Assembly: GCA_030063045.1 (NCBI GenBank)
Contig: JAQSEB010000032.1
Coordinates: 3,162,001-3,226,000, forward strand
DNA: 64,000 nt
Direction: 5' to 3'
Source: Pratylenchus scribneri
Taxonomy: Eukaryota; Nematoda; Chromadorea; Rhabditida; Pratylenchidae
The position numbers and the translations under genes were made by a program. The notes under the pieces are model-generated. The model had not been told where the DNA came from, made no database searches, and saw nothing but the letters and a program-made list of their open reading frames with translations. Positions 11,275 through 21,089 of this stretch are shown here, in pieces (position 1 is the stretch's first letter; each line of letters begins with the position of its first letter).

Positions 11275-12773
11275 TTATTTGATTTGCCGTGCCAATCCAT
11301 ACGGGGTCATCCCCTTTTGTGATGCGCATTTATTCGTCCCATATTGAAGTGGGATCACCTAAAATTAATTAATTAATTTTTGTTTTATTCTTCATTTTTT
11401 TTTTAATTACCGCTTCACTTTGTCGAATCACTTCCGGGCCAAATTTTCGAGGTTGATTTTGTGCCATTTTGACCACCCACGGTGGGAATGCCATTCCATT
11501 CAATTCAACTTTGCTTTGTGCCTGAAAATGAATTCATTAAATTGAGGGAGAATATATGAGGACGGGGAAACTGTAAAGAGTTCAACTTGGCGCCGTTTAC
11601 AATAACTCATCAAGGACTAATTTTGATAATTTTAACATCCAATTAAAGAGCAGACTTTTGGCTATTTAATAATATTAATTTATAATTTTATTTAAATTAA
11701 TTTAGAAATGAGAGAGTTATACTCAAAAAAACTTTTTAAATATCTTTTACTAATAGATTAGCGAAATTTTCATTGAATTTTTAGGCATAACTTTATTAAT
11801 TTTGAACCAAATTAAATAAAATTAATATTATTTGATAGCCCAAAGTCTGTTCTTCAATTTGATACTAAATTATCAAAATTGTTTAAGTCCTTAAATAAAT
11901 TATTCTAAATGGCGCCGAGTTGGGATGTTCCCATGGAAACTGACCACGGCGGCCAATGAGCGAAGGCATTCAATCACTTTGTAGCATTGTTTGTTTTCAT
12001 AACTGAAAATGAAAAATAAATAAATAATAAAAATTTGGCGGCAAACAGATCAACAGTCTGGAATAATGAAATTTCCTTGACCCCAAATGCTTTGCAGCCT
12101 TCCAAAAAATTTGAAATGTTTTCCATCTAAAAAAGTTGGGAAAGAATTAAAATATGAGAAAGGAAAATTTGCCTTATGAAATGGCATTCGGGGATTTTTG
12201 TGGAATTTAACTGCTCCAGGCGAATTCATCAGACGATTCATCAAACTAAAAAATAATTATTTAATTTTAAAATTATAATTACCATATTTCCTCTATTAGA
12301 ATTAAGAAGCCCTCCCCCATCGACTTTGAGGTACTATAACTCGAACTTTTTAACAAATTTTTATTCCATTTCTTTGTGCCCCAATTGGGCTCTAAAAAAC
12401 ACTATAATTTGTCTAAAAATGTAATAACAGAGTTGTACCCTAAATTTTGTCCATTTTTGGGGCTTCGAAAATTAGAGGTCCTGCGGCTTCTAATAGAGAA
12501 AATCCGGTAAAATGGGAAGGCTGGACTCACACGCAAAGAATGATGCCATCTTTGAGCACATCGGACACTTGGGAGGATGTTGTGATTTGGCAAATTGGCA
12601 AATCCATTTCAATGCCGGTGACGTCCTCAATCCATTGGAGCACTTCCAACGCTTCATCCAAATTGAATCGGGCTTGATTCTGTTTTTCAAATGTGAATTA
12701 TTTTTATGCATTTTTGACCTACCTTTTTCTCCAATTCTCGGCTTAATCCATAGCTTGGCCCATGATTTGCCAT
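11275..12773 (-). CDS. Calponin/transgelin family actin-binding protein
   Basis: The start MANHGPSYGLSRELEKK (Met at 12773) leads into a single calponin-homology domain: LDEALEVLQWIEDVTGIEM, SDVLKDGIILC, then LMNRLMNSPGAVKFH, MENISNFLEGCKAFGVKE and SLFQTVDLYENKQ. A linker (FPPWVVKMAQNQPRKFG) is followed by one calponin-like repeat, VIPLQYGTNKCASQKGMTPY, and the end GLARQIK. The architecture of one CH domain plus one calponin repeat matches nematode calponin-like (MP20/transgelin) proteins that bind actin in muscle and other cells. At least six exons lie on the minus strand. The intron between VIECLRSLAAV and AQSKVELNG holds a MITE-like copy. Its 3' end is about 118 bp from the DUF229 stop, so the two genes converge. 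Confidence 0.88.
11577..11930. mobile_element. MITE-like element, copy B (calponin intron)
   Basis: This is one of the best preserved copies. The left end CAACTTGGCGCCGTTTACAA and the right end, whose complement is CAACTCGGCGCCATTTAGAA, match as terminal inverted repeats. Subterminal blocks AGAGCAGACTTTTGGCTAT and GATAGCCCAAAGTCTGTTC are also mutually inverted. Confidence 0.88.
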
Positions 12774-14855
12774 TTTTGTTGGAATTTAATATAAAAAATT
12801 GGTTTTGGAATTTTATTTGAAAATGATTTTTGGAATGGAAATTTATTTAATGGAGAATAATCGAACAAAGCAGACAGACTAAATATTATATTTATTTGGT
12901 AAGAAGGAATTGTTGGGGGAAGGAATGGTGAATGCTTTTGAATCAGCCAATTTCCCACACATTCCCCCTTTTCCCGTCCCAGCTACTTTAACTGATTCAT
13001 TCATTTGCGTGGGCCCAAATAGAAATTGTCAAAATCGATCATCAACAATTTCACATAAAACGTGTATGGAAATTCTTTCTGGAAAAGGTCGATGTGAGGG
13101 GGAGGCCCCCCTTTAATGGCCCTTTAAACCGTCCATTCTCCATTTGGATGGACTATTCAAAATTGTTGTGGTTGTGCGCATAAATGGTCGGTCGACCTGG
13201 TTTGGAATTGAATTGAATGGGAGCATCCCCATCTATGGCTGGTTGTAAGGTTGGAATTCCATCCAGCCCCCCCCACCCCCCCACAAATCCTCTGCGCAAA
13301 TCCCCTTTTACCCCCTCCACTTTCAATCCCAGCCTGTGAAGGCCGTTCAACGCCACTAATTATGTATTTGCATTCTTCCAAAAGCCAGACTGACCGCTGG
13401 CTGATACTCCTTTCCTGTTTTGGATTCCGCCTACTCTTAACAAATTTGGATTGGAATTGGAATATGAAAAGTGAAAATTGAAAAGTTGAGGGAGGGAAAT
13501 AAATAAATATATGCCGAAAAGAGTACGATAATACCGAAATAATTTAATGGTTTGTCCTACATTCACAAACGATATAGCATTGAATAGAGCTCATCAAGAC
13601 GCATTGAATGGTATATAATTTATTATGATTTGGTCACAATTGAAGGGTATTAAACATTTTATTTTCAGTTTGAAACTGATTAAAAATGGTTAAACTAAAA
13701 ATAAAATATAATCAAACGATGTCTTTTTATGAGATGTCTCGATTGGCAATAAGATATATGAAAATAAGATAAACTTCTGACCAGCAATGATTTTGGCATT
13801 TTTTTCAATATTCCCTTTGGCAATTTCATTGTTATTCGAATACGAACAGGATAAACTTCCAGTCAGTTTTCTCGGCATTTTTTTTTCAATCTATTATTTC
13901 CAGTTTTTTCGGTAAATTATTATGTATTTACCAAATAAATTAATATTAATTTTAACAATATATTATAATTAATTACATATACTGTTCCATTGGGCTCAAA
14001 ATTTATTCTTAAATTTTTGCACCATTTTCAGTGTTTTTTCATTAAATTATATATTTCCCAAATGAAAATTAGATATTAAGATTAATATTAATTTCCACAA
14101 TTTTATAATATTAATTAATAATGTTCCATTGGGATCACAATTACTTATCAATTTTAATTTTTGCCCAATGCTTTTACTTATTGAATTTGAATTTTTTGCC
14201 GAATTTTTGCTTCCAGTCTTCTCAATTTTCTTTGCCAAATTCAATTTCCTTTGGCCATTCCCACCAATTCAACTTCCCACATTTTTTAAACACACCTTTT
14301 CATTTCACCATTTAATTCAATTAGACATAAACCAAACAGAAAATCGGTCGTACAATTGGCATTTCCCCCTAATTTTATTTTGCCAATTCCAAAAATATTT
14401 CAATCAAAAAAAAATTGGCGGCATTGCCAATTAATAATTTAATAGATCTTCTGTTCTAAAACATTACTTTTTTCTATGTACATTTTTTGAATATATTGTT
14501 GGAGCATCAAACAATGCCAAAACCCAAAATCATTGAATTAACCAAAAATATCAATTTCAATGCATATTCAAAAATCCACCTAAAATTGGGTTCGTTACTT
14601 GGAAAATTCGATATCACAAAAATGAAATTTTCTTATTTCTTTCCGGACATATCCCTCATTTTCCCACCGAATACTTTTTTTTTCTTATGAGTTGATTACC
14701 AATAACGGTTCCCATCGCCTTGCCACAGCCATTTTCCATTTATTGCGCATTTTGCCATTCTCCTGGCACTCCCCTACCAATTCTTATTTACCTACCTTTT
14801 TACATTTTCTTATTAATATTTCTTAGCATTTTCTACTTAATAAAACAGTTCAAAA
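12774..14855. other. Intergenic, no gene supported
   Basis: This is AT-rich DNA between a divergent gene pair (calponin to the left, serpentine receptor to the right), so both promoters must lie here. Short ORFs around 12910-13566 and 13690-14690 have no domain features. A C-rich tract at about 13266-13282 is notable only for composition. Confidence 0.5.
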
Positions 14856-16380
14856 ATGTCTGGTTCATATCTTTTTCTGACCGAATTTGTATTTGCTTTC
14901 CTCTTCCACTCAATTTCGGTTGGCCGAATCCTCTTCATCTTGAAGGCCAAATTCCATTCACAAAAGGACACTTCCCTCTATTTTATTGCACTTTTGATCA
15001 ATTGGCTGATTGCCGCCCTTCTCCTCCTTCCCTATGAGGCCTATGGCATTTCCATTTGGCGGCCTCAATCAAGTAAATTTTCCGACACACACATTCGAAG
15101 GGAGTCAACTTGTCACCGTTTATAATAATTCATCAAGAACAGAATCAATTTTGATAATTTTAATATCAAATTAAAGGGCAGACTTTTGACTATCCAATGA
15201 TATAAATTTTATTTAAATAGGTTGAAAATTAGTGGAGTTGTGCTCTAAAAAACATTTAAAATGTCCTTTACTATGTAATTGCAAAAATTAGAAAGGTATT
15301 TTGGCCATAACTCCTTTATTTTTAAACCAATTTAACTAATATTAATATCATTAGATAGCCAAAAGTCTATCCTTTAATTTGATACCAAAATCATCAAAAT
15401 CAGTCTTTGTTGAGTTATTACAAACATCGACAAGTTAGAGCATATCCAATAGCCAAAATTCCATTGTTTTAGACCTTCTCTACAATGGCCAACTCCTCTT
15501 TTTCATTGCAATGCCCTCCCACATTTTCCTGGCAATGATCCCTGTTTCGGTGTTTTTCCTCACTCTCGACCGAATTTGCATAATCTATTTTGGCGGGAAT
15601 TATGGGCATTCGGCAAAATTGGTCATTAAATGGTGTTATTTTGCCACCCTAATTATTTGTTTGGCCATAAATGTCACCGGCTTCTTCACTGCACTGCCTG
15701 TTCCCCTCCACAGCGGTGAGGAATGAGATGTCCAAAAGCACATTATTCCAATTTAAAATGCCAGTTTGTGAGATCTTTGGTTGCATTTTGGGACCAGCCG
15801 TTCAATTCTACCTTGGATGGAGGGCATTTTGTGCCATTTTCAACATTTCCAGTGGTGTCATCTTTTTTGCCCTTCTCTTTCGTTCCAATCGCCATTTATT
15901 GGTCCAGGCCAGTCAATTCCCGAATTCGGCCAGTTATCGCTATTTTCAAAGGACAAATCGTGCGGTTTGTTTTCATCAACAATTAACAAATTTGGCTTAT
16001 TTTCAGAATAATTTGATAACTTCAGTAACAATTCTCAGTGAATTTTTCCTCTCATTTTTGCCTCATTTTGGTCCATTTATATGGGAAAAAGTGAGAAATG
16101 AATTTAATTAAAAATAAAATTCATTTTTCAGCTTTTTGGTTCCGGTTCATCGATGGGCACTGGGCCATTGTCGGAAGTGATGAGTGCATTTGAAGTGTTC
16201 ATTTTCTCCTCAATTTATTCGCATTTCCTTTCGGTTGGCGCCGATAACACTATTTCAAGTGTTATGCCGGATAATCGAATTGTTCCCAGCCAACAAAAAC
16301 CAAATCCCTCTGTTGACGTCATCATCGTTTCGTCGGCATCAAATCGACCAAAAACATCCGCTCCTCGAATATTTAATTAA
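14856..16380 (+). CDS. Nematode serpentine 7TM chemoreceptor-like protein
   Basis: Exons: 14856-15072, 15469-15714, about 15757-15961, 16007-16090 and 16132-16380. Starting at MSGSYLFLTEFVFAFLFHSI, hydrophobic segments follow in order: YFIALLINWLIAALLLLPYE, LLFFIAMPSHIFLAMIPVSV, LVIKWCYFATLIICLAINV, a segment around VCEIFGCILGPAVQF, FCAIFNISSGVIFFALLF, and two near the C-terminus. FLTLDRICIIYF after TM3 is the DRY-equivalent position seen in nematode SR families, and YFQRTNR in the third intracellular loop fits as well. The tail is Ser/Asn-rich (SSVMPDNRIVPSQ). SR receptors act mostly in chemosensory neurons. I cannot assign the subfamily. The first intron contains a MITE-like copy, and the fourth (GTTTGT...TTTTCAG) is about 45 nt. 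Confidence 0.72.
15100..15445. mobile_element. MITE-like element, copy C (receptor intron)
   Basis: Left end CAACTTGTCACCGTTTATAA with AATTCATCAAGAACAG; right end TTGAGTTATTACAAACATCG then ACAAGTT. The internal blocks GGGCAGACTTTTGACTATCC and GATAGCCAAAAGTCTATCC are inverted with respect to each other. Confidence 0.85.
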
Positions 16381-16795
16381 TCCATCAAACTCCAAACATC
16401 AATTTATTATTTTTCTATTTCATTATTTTATAAATGTATGGAATAATTAAAATTTCTCCCTAATTTGTGTATTAGGGAATTTTGAGCCTTTACCGTTTAG
16501 TCTGATTGTAAGAAATTAGATTTAAAGCCCTTTGAATTTGCGGGGAGAAGGAGGGTTGCTTCAAGACTCAAGGCTTACAGCCAAAAATCTCATTGGAACA
16601 TTTCAATATTTTTGAAGCACCAAATTATAATAATACTTCCTAATTATTTTATGTAATTTGTATTCAATTGAAGCCTATATGATGAGTTCAAGGCAATATT
16701 CAAGATTAAAAATGAAGATAAAACGAATTTTAATAGTTTATTTTGAATATTATGTAATTAAATGAAAAAAAAGATTCCAAATTATTTTCCCTTTA
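16381..16795. other. Short convergent intergenic region
   Basis: Nothing recognisable is seen. It separates the 3' ends of the serpentine receptor (+) and the small CX3C protein (-). Confidence 0.5.
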
Positions 16796-17097
16796 TTATT
16801 GGTGCCCTCCAGCAAGTTTTTGACGGCAATTTGCCTTGCATCTTTCGATGGATTCCGCCGTAGCATTTATGATCTCAAAACTTTGACATTGATGCTCGCA
16901 GTCCTTCAAAACTTGTTCAAAAATGGCATCCCGTTTGGTCTAAAAATTGTGGAAAATTTACATTTTACGATTCGGAGGACCAATTTTGCAATGAATGGAG
17001 GAGGTTGAGGAAAATCATCACCGGCGGCAGATGCAAATTCATTTGAATAAAGCAAGAAAATGAGAAGAATATAAGTGGAAGTCCAAAATAAAAACAT
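16796..17097 (-). CDS. Small secreted protein with paired CX3C motifs
   Basis: Two exons joined in phase 0. Exon 1 starts at the ATG at 17097 (MFLFWTSTYILLIFLLYS, a clear signal peptide, cleavage probably near FASA) and continues AGDDFPQPPPFIAKLVLRI. After an intron of about 29 nt (GTAAAA...TTTTTAG), exon 2 reads TKRDAIFEQVLKDCEHQC, SFEIINATAESIERCKANC, then RQKLAGGHQ and stop at 16796. The four cysteines of the mature chain form CX3C...CX3C, spaced so that two helices could be held as a hairpin by two disulfides. This pattern occurs in helical-hairpin peptides and, without a signal peptide, in small Tim proteins. One N-glycosylation site (NAT) is present. The family is not recognised; the protein is probably extracellular, about 80 residues. 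Confidence 0.6.
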
Positions 17098-18123
17098 CAA
17101 AACAGCTGATTGATTTTGGAGAGAACCGGAATGATTTGGGTAAATGATTAAAAAATAAAACTGATTTTATGAGTATGAATGGGAATTATGGACAGCAAAG
17201 TGGAACGAACAGCAGAATTAAAGAAAAAATAGAAGATTGAAGTACAATTTATTAATTGTGATTCAAATAAACTTTCTATTTAGACAAAATTTTAGGACTT
17301 TGATAGCTTTTTTAAAATGAATTATTTATTATATATTTTGGTTTTATTTTAATTTCAAAGCTAATCTTTTATAAAAATTAACAATATGGATTTATTATTA
17401 TTATTTAAGAGGGAGATGGGTCTAGGCAAAGAGATTGACATAAAATAGAATGATGAGTGGAGAGACGCAGACATAAAAAGATGTGAAGGGATATGAAATG
17501 AAATGCGCCTATTTCTTCCTCTGTGTGCTTCCCATACAAAATTTTTCCCTTCCATGTCAATATAATCCCCTCAAAATTGTGGTCGATTGGGGAGGTGCAC
17601 ATCCCCCATCTGTAGCCACCGTAGCCACCGTAGCCTCCGTAGCCACTTAAATCCTGCGCTCATTTTTGAGTGTTTGGTCATCGCTCTTCGGAATTAGGAT
17701 GATGCTTTATATTTTATTCTAATTTTCCAAATTTATAAAAAATTGTTATAAATTAAATTAAGAGCGGAATTTATTGAAGAATTTGAAAAGGAATACATTC
17801 CATTGGAAATACATTGATGTATTAAAATTTTCACTAACTAGGGAATTTAGGGCTTTATTAGCATAAATTTACGGCTTATTAAAGAAAAATAATCCAATTT
17901 ATTAGAACTTCAATTTTTTATAATTGTTTCCATCAACTTTGGACCAAAAATAGAAAAAATTGGCTGGAAATTGACAATTGTCACAAAAAGTTCCCACCAT
18001 TCAACCAAATCGATCCCTCTGTGACTATTTCCCAGTCAAAATCCAAAATCCATTCACAAATCACAATCTCAGAAATATTTCTTCCTCATTAAAAAATATT
18101 AATTAAATTAATTCCAATTAAAA
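17098..18123. other. Intergenic with a GGCTAC repeat remnant
   Basis: Mostly AT-rich and empty. Near 17605-17642 the minus strand reads GGCTACGGAGGCTACGGTGG and on, coding Gly-Tyr-Gly-Gly repeats in one frame, followed by an open frame to about 17405. No start, signal peptide or first exon could be found, so no gene is called. Confidence 0.45.
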
Positions 18124-18695
18124 ATGCCATGTCCCTACAATTTTTTATGCTTCATTTTTATTCTTTGTATTTTCCTTCCGAAAATTTATTGTCTAACAAA
18201 TTCAATATTGGATGAAAATGGCAAATTGTAAGTTCAAATGTGAAATTTGAAAATGTATGGGAAATGTGTACAAAAATGGAAGGATTGTTGAGGTGGACAA
18301 AACTGGGGAATGGTCTCGACCAATTGAAGTGCCCACCACCCAATTTCGATTGGATTGGATCGACGAAGAATGTTGTTGGAAATCAAAATTGGCCATCGAT
18401 TTGATTGGCCATTCCCCACCGTATTTGACCGTTCCATTTGGCCGAATGAGGGTTGGCGAACTAATTGATATTGAACAACTTTGGCGGAACACAATGGCCG
18501 ATTATCGGACAAAATTAGAGGAAATGGCCAAGAAAAGAGGGAAAACAGAGGAGGAGGGAAATGGTGAATATTTAAGGGAATTTGGCCTAAAATTGTAAAT
18601 ATTTTCTTATTTTCAGGTAAAATTGCAAAGAGGGATATTGTGGAAATGAAAACAATTCGACTGAGTGCAAATTGTCCAATTCGAATTAGCTTTTA
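18124..18695 (+). CDS. Small secreted protein, family not recognised
   Basis: Three exons: 18124-18227, about 18283-18561 and 18617-18695. Met at 18124 begins MPCPYNFLCFIFILCIFLP then KIYC, a signal peptide. The first intron (GTAAGT donor) rejoins in frame at IVEVDKTGEWSRPIEVPTTQ; then come DWIDEECCWKSKLAIDLIG, PPYLTVPFGRMRVGELIDIE and a charged helix LEEMAKKRGKTEEEGNG. Splicing the GTGAAT donor to the TTTTCAG acceptor changes the end to KIAKRDIVEMK...CPIRISF. Reading through instead would stop at 18598 after FGLKL, so two C-termini are possible. Few cysteines (ECC, one near the end). I do not recognise a domain. Its 3' end lies about 70 bp from the 3' end of the neuropeptide gene on the other strand. 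Confidence 0.6.
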
Positions 18696-18767
18696 ATAAA
18701 TGGCATTCATTTGTTTAACATTTATTCAATTTTATTATATAATTTGTATTAAATTTTATATTCATTT

Positions 18768-19262
18768 TCAAATTAAAAATAAATCATAAATTTCGCCATT
18801 CTCTACTGTTTCATTTTCAATTGGTTCTGCTGCCCTTTTTCTGAATCGCATTTTTGGCTCAAAGAATCCAAAGCCATGAACACGGGCAATTGGCCTCCTT
18901 CTCGGGGCCAATTTATTTTTTCTCAAATTTGGCATTGATTCAATGATGTTTTTCTCCTTTTGAATTTGAGGCCTTTGCCGGATGAAAAATTTGGCCAAAG
19001 GCGAAGAATCCTCCGAATCCGTGAATCTTTTATTGAAGTCAAAAGTGGAAACATCGAGTCGATCGAATGCCCTTTTTGAGATCGGTTCAATGGATTCGGA
19101 AAGAGGAAAATTTTCGGCAACATTTTGGAGGCTGAATGCTTCAACAAACTGAAAAATAGGGGAAAATAATTATTAAAATAAGGACACTTTACGACTCACC
19201 GAGAAAATATAGAAGGGAATGAGGAAAGGAAGAAGTATTGACGGCTGGCAATTGAATGGCAT
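18768..19262 (-). CDS. Orcokinin-like neuropeptide precursor
   Basis: Two exons, 19200-19262 and 18768-19148, with a GTGAGT...TTTTTCAG intron. The start MPFNCQPSILLPFLIPFYIF and FVEA form a signal peptide. After the spacer ending EPISKR comes the 13-residue AFDRLDVSTFDFN, followed immediately by KR. Arthropod orcokinin (NFDEIDRSGFGFN) has the same length and matches at F2, D3, a hydrophobic residue at 5, D6, S8, F10, F12 and N13. Nematode NLP-8 and NLP-14/15 peptides are of the same family. Further basic sites (RRR, RKR) flank HGFGFFEPKMRF, which lacks the Gly needed for amidation. Only one orcokinin copy is present. It should be released from neurons as a secreted peptide. Assignment to a particular nlp gene is not possible. 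Confidence 0.72.
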
Positions 19263-21089
19263 TTTTGGCTTTGAGAGATTTTTGGTTTTGAAGTAAATTT
19301 GGACGGCAATTTATGGGCAAAATCTGAATGGTAAAAGTGGGTTAAATAGGGGAATTTTAGAAGGGGGCGGGATTAGGTGGAGGAAGAAGGGGGGGGGGGG
19401 GGGGGGGATTAGCGTGGATGTGAAAATTATATTGGCTTTTGTGAATGAATTGACGGCCCAAAATATTTGTATTTTTCTTAATGGCGAACATCCGCCGGGA
19501 GTGGCTCGCGCATAAACAACAACTTTTTCGGGAGATGAAAAGCACTTTTACCTTAAATTTTCGTTGTGAAAGGATTAAAATACTTTTGAGGTAAAAGCAG
19601 AAAAAGGAGGACATTGTGCGTAAATAAGTTGGAAAGAAAATAGCTCTCAAAGACAATTGAGTGATGGATGAGGATATTTATATGGGCACCGAATTCATTA
19701 TGCTAATGCCCTAATTTTCCGACACACATTAGAAAAGGGATTAAAATATCTTTGAGGTAAAAGCCGAAAAAACGAAAGCAGTCCATTGTGCGATGTGTCT
19801 AATATTTATATTTATAGGTAAGTTGGAAAGGAAAAAGGATGTGAATTGTGAAGAGAGCCAATCAAGACATTTGCGTTGATGGATGGGTGGGGATATTTAT
19901 ATGGACATTGGACACAGAATTCATTAAGCTAATTAGCCCCAAGAATAGAATGTGGCAATGGAGGGAATAATTGAACAGGGTTGGGTTAATGTCTCAAACG
20001 GAAATATTTTTATATAATTGGAAAGGGCGCAGAGGGCAAATTTAAAATAATTGGCAAAAATTAGTGCGAGAAATTGTATTGTAAAATTAAATAAATAATG
20101 AATGCCACCAGCCGGACTATTTCCGACAAGTCTGCTTTTGGCCAAAATAACGAGAAAAAGATGAATTGCTTTGGCATTTTTGGCTAATTAATTATCCTCC
20201 CTCTCCTTTCTCCTTTTTTTCAGTTCATTTGCAAAAATTTTTTAGTATGTTGGATTTGGTGGACTTTCGGTGCAAATTTCGAATGGAATAATTCACTTTT
20301 ATTTCCTTTTCTTTAACAGTGCAAAATTTTCCGTTTTGTCGGCGCACATCCGGCCCCCCAAAAAAGGAGCATGTGATGTGTTAAAGTGAATTGCCTGTGA
20401 GGTCAATGTCGATTTTGATTTTGTCCAAAAAATGCCAAAAATTTACATTTCATTGTTCATCCTCTCCCTCCATTTTTTTTTGTTAATTTAGTGCATTATT
20501 GTATTGGGGAATTGAAATGACGAGAATATATTCCCCCCAAATATATGTGATGTTTGATGTGCATTGATTCAAGCCAATTTGGCCAAGTTGGGTTTCTTCT
20601 TCCAAAGCAAAAGACAAATTATTATTTTATTGCCAAATATAATACAAAAGAGTATTAGAAATTTTATTCGCTTCAGGGACTTCAGAAAGTTATTCCTCTT
20701 GAATTTTTGTATTCTAATATATTATTCGAAAATGACGTTAAAAATATTTGCAAATAAAATGGAAGAAATCTGACGTGGGAATATGTTATTGTTCCAATTA
20801 AAACTGCATTTTTATCATAGAAATTATATGCGCATCAGCAATAGGTATTCTTTTTGGACTTCATCAATTTTCAAAAAATATGCGCTTCCATCCAAAGACA
20901 AATAAGCAAGTAAAAATTGGGAATAAGAAAATGTTTGGCAATTCCCAGCTTTATAATCCTGTCATTTAATTTTTAAGTTTTGTAATAATCAATTGTTTAT
21001 CTGGTCCCAGATTTATCTTAAGTATATGTGCCAAAAATCCAAAACTACTTGTAGGAAGAAAAGATTTGTATTTTCTTCAATTTTAAAAT
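19263..21089. other. Intergenic, includes a diverged tandem duplication and a G-tract
   Basis: A poly-G run of about 19 bases lies near 19389-19407. The segments about 19568-19715 and 19737-19940 are diverged copies of each other (shared AGGATTAAAATA, TTTGAGGTAAAAGC, AAGTTGGAAAG, GGATATTTATATG, AATTCATTA, GCTAAT in the same order). No gene is supported. Confidence 0.6.
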
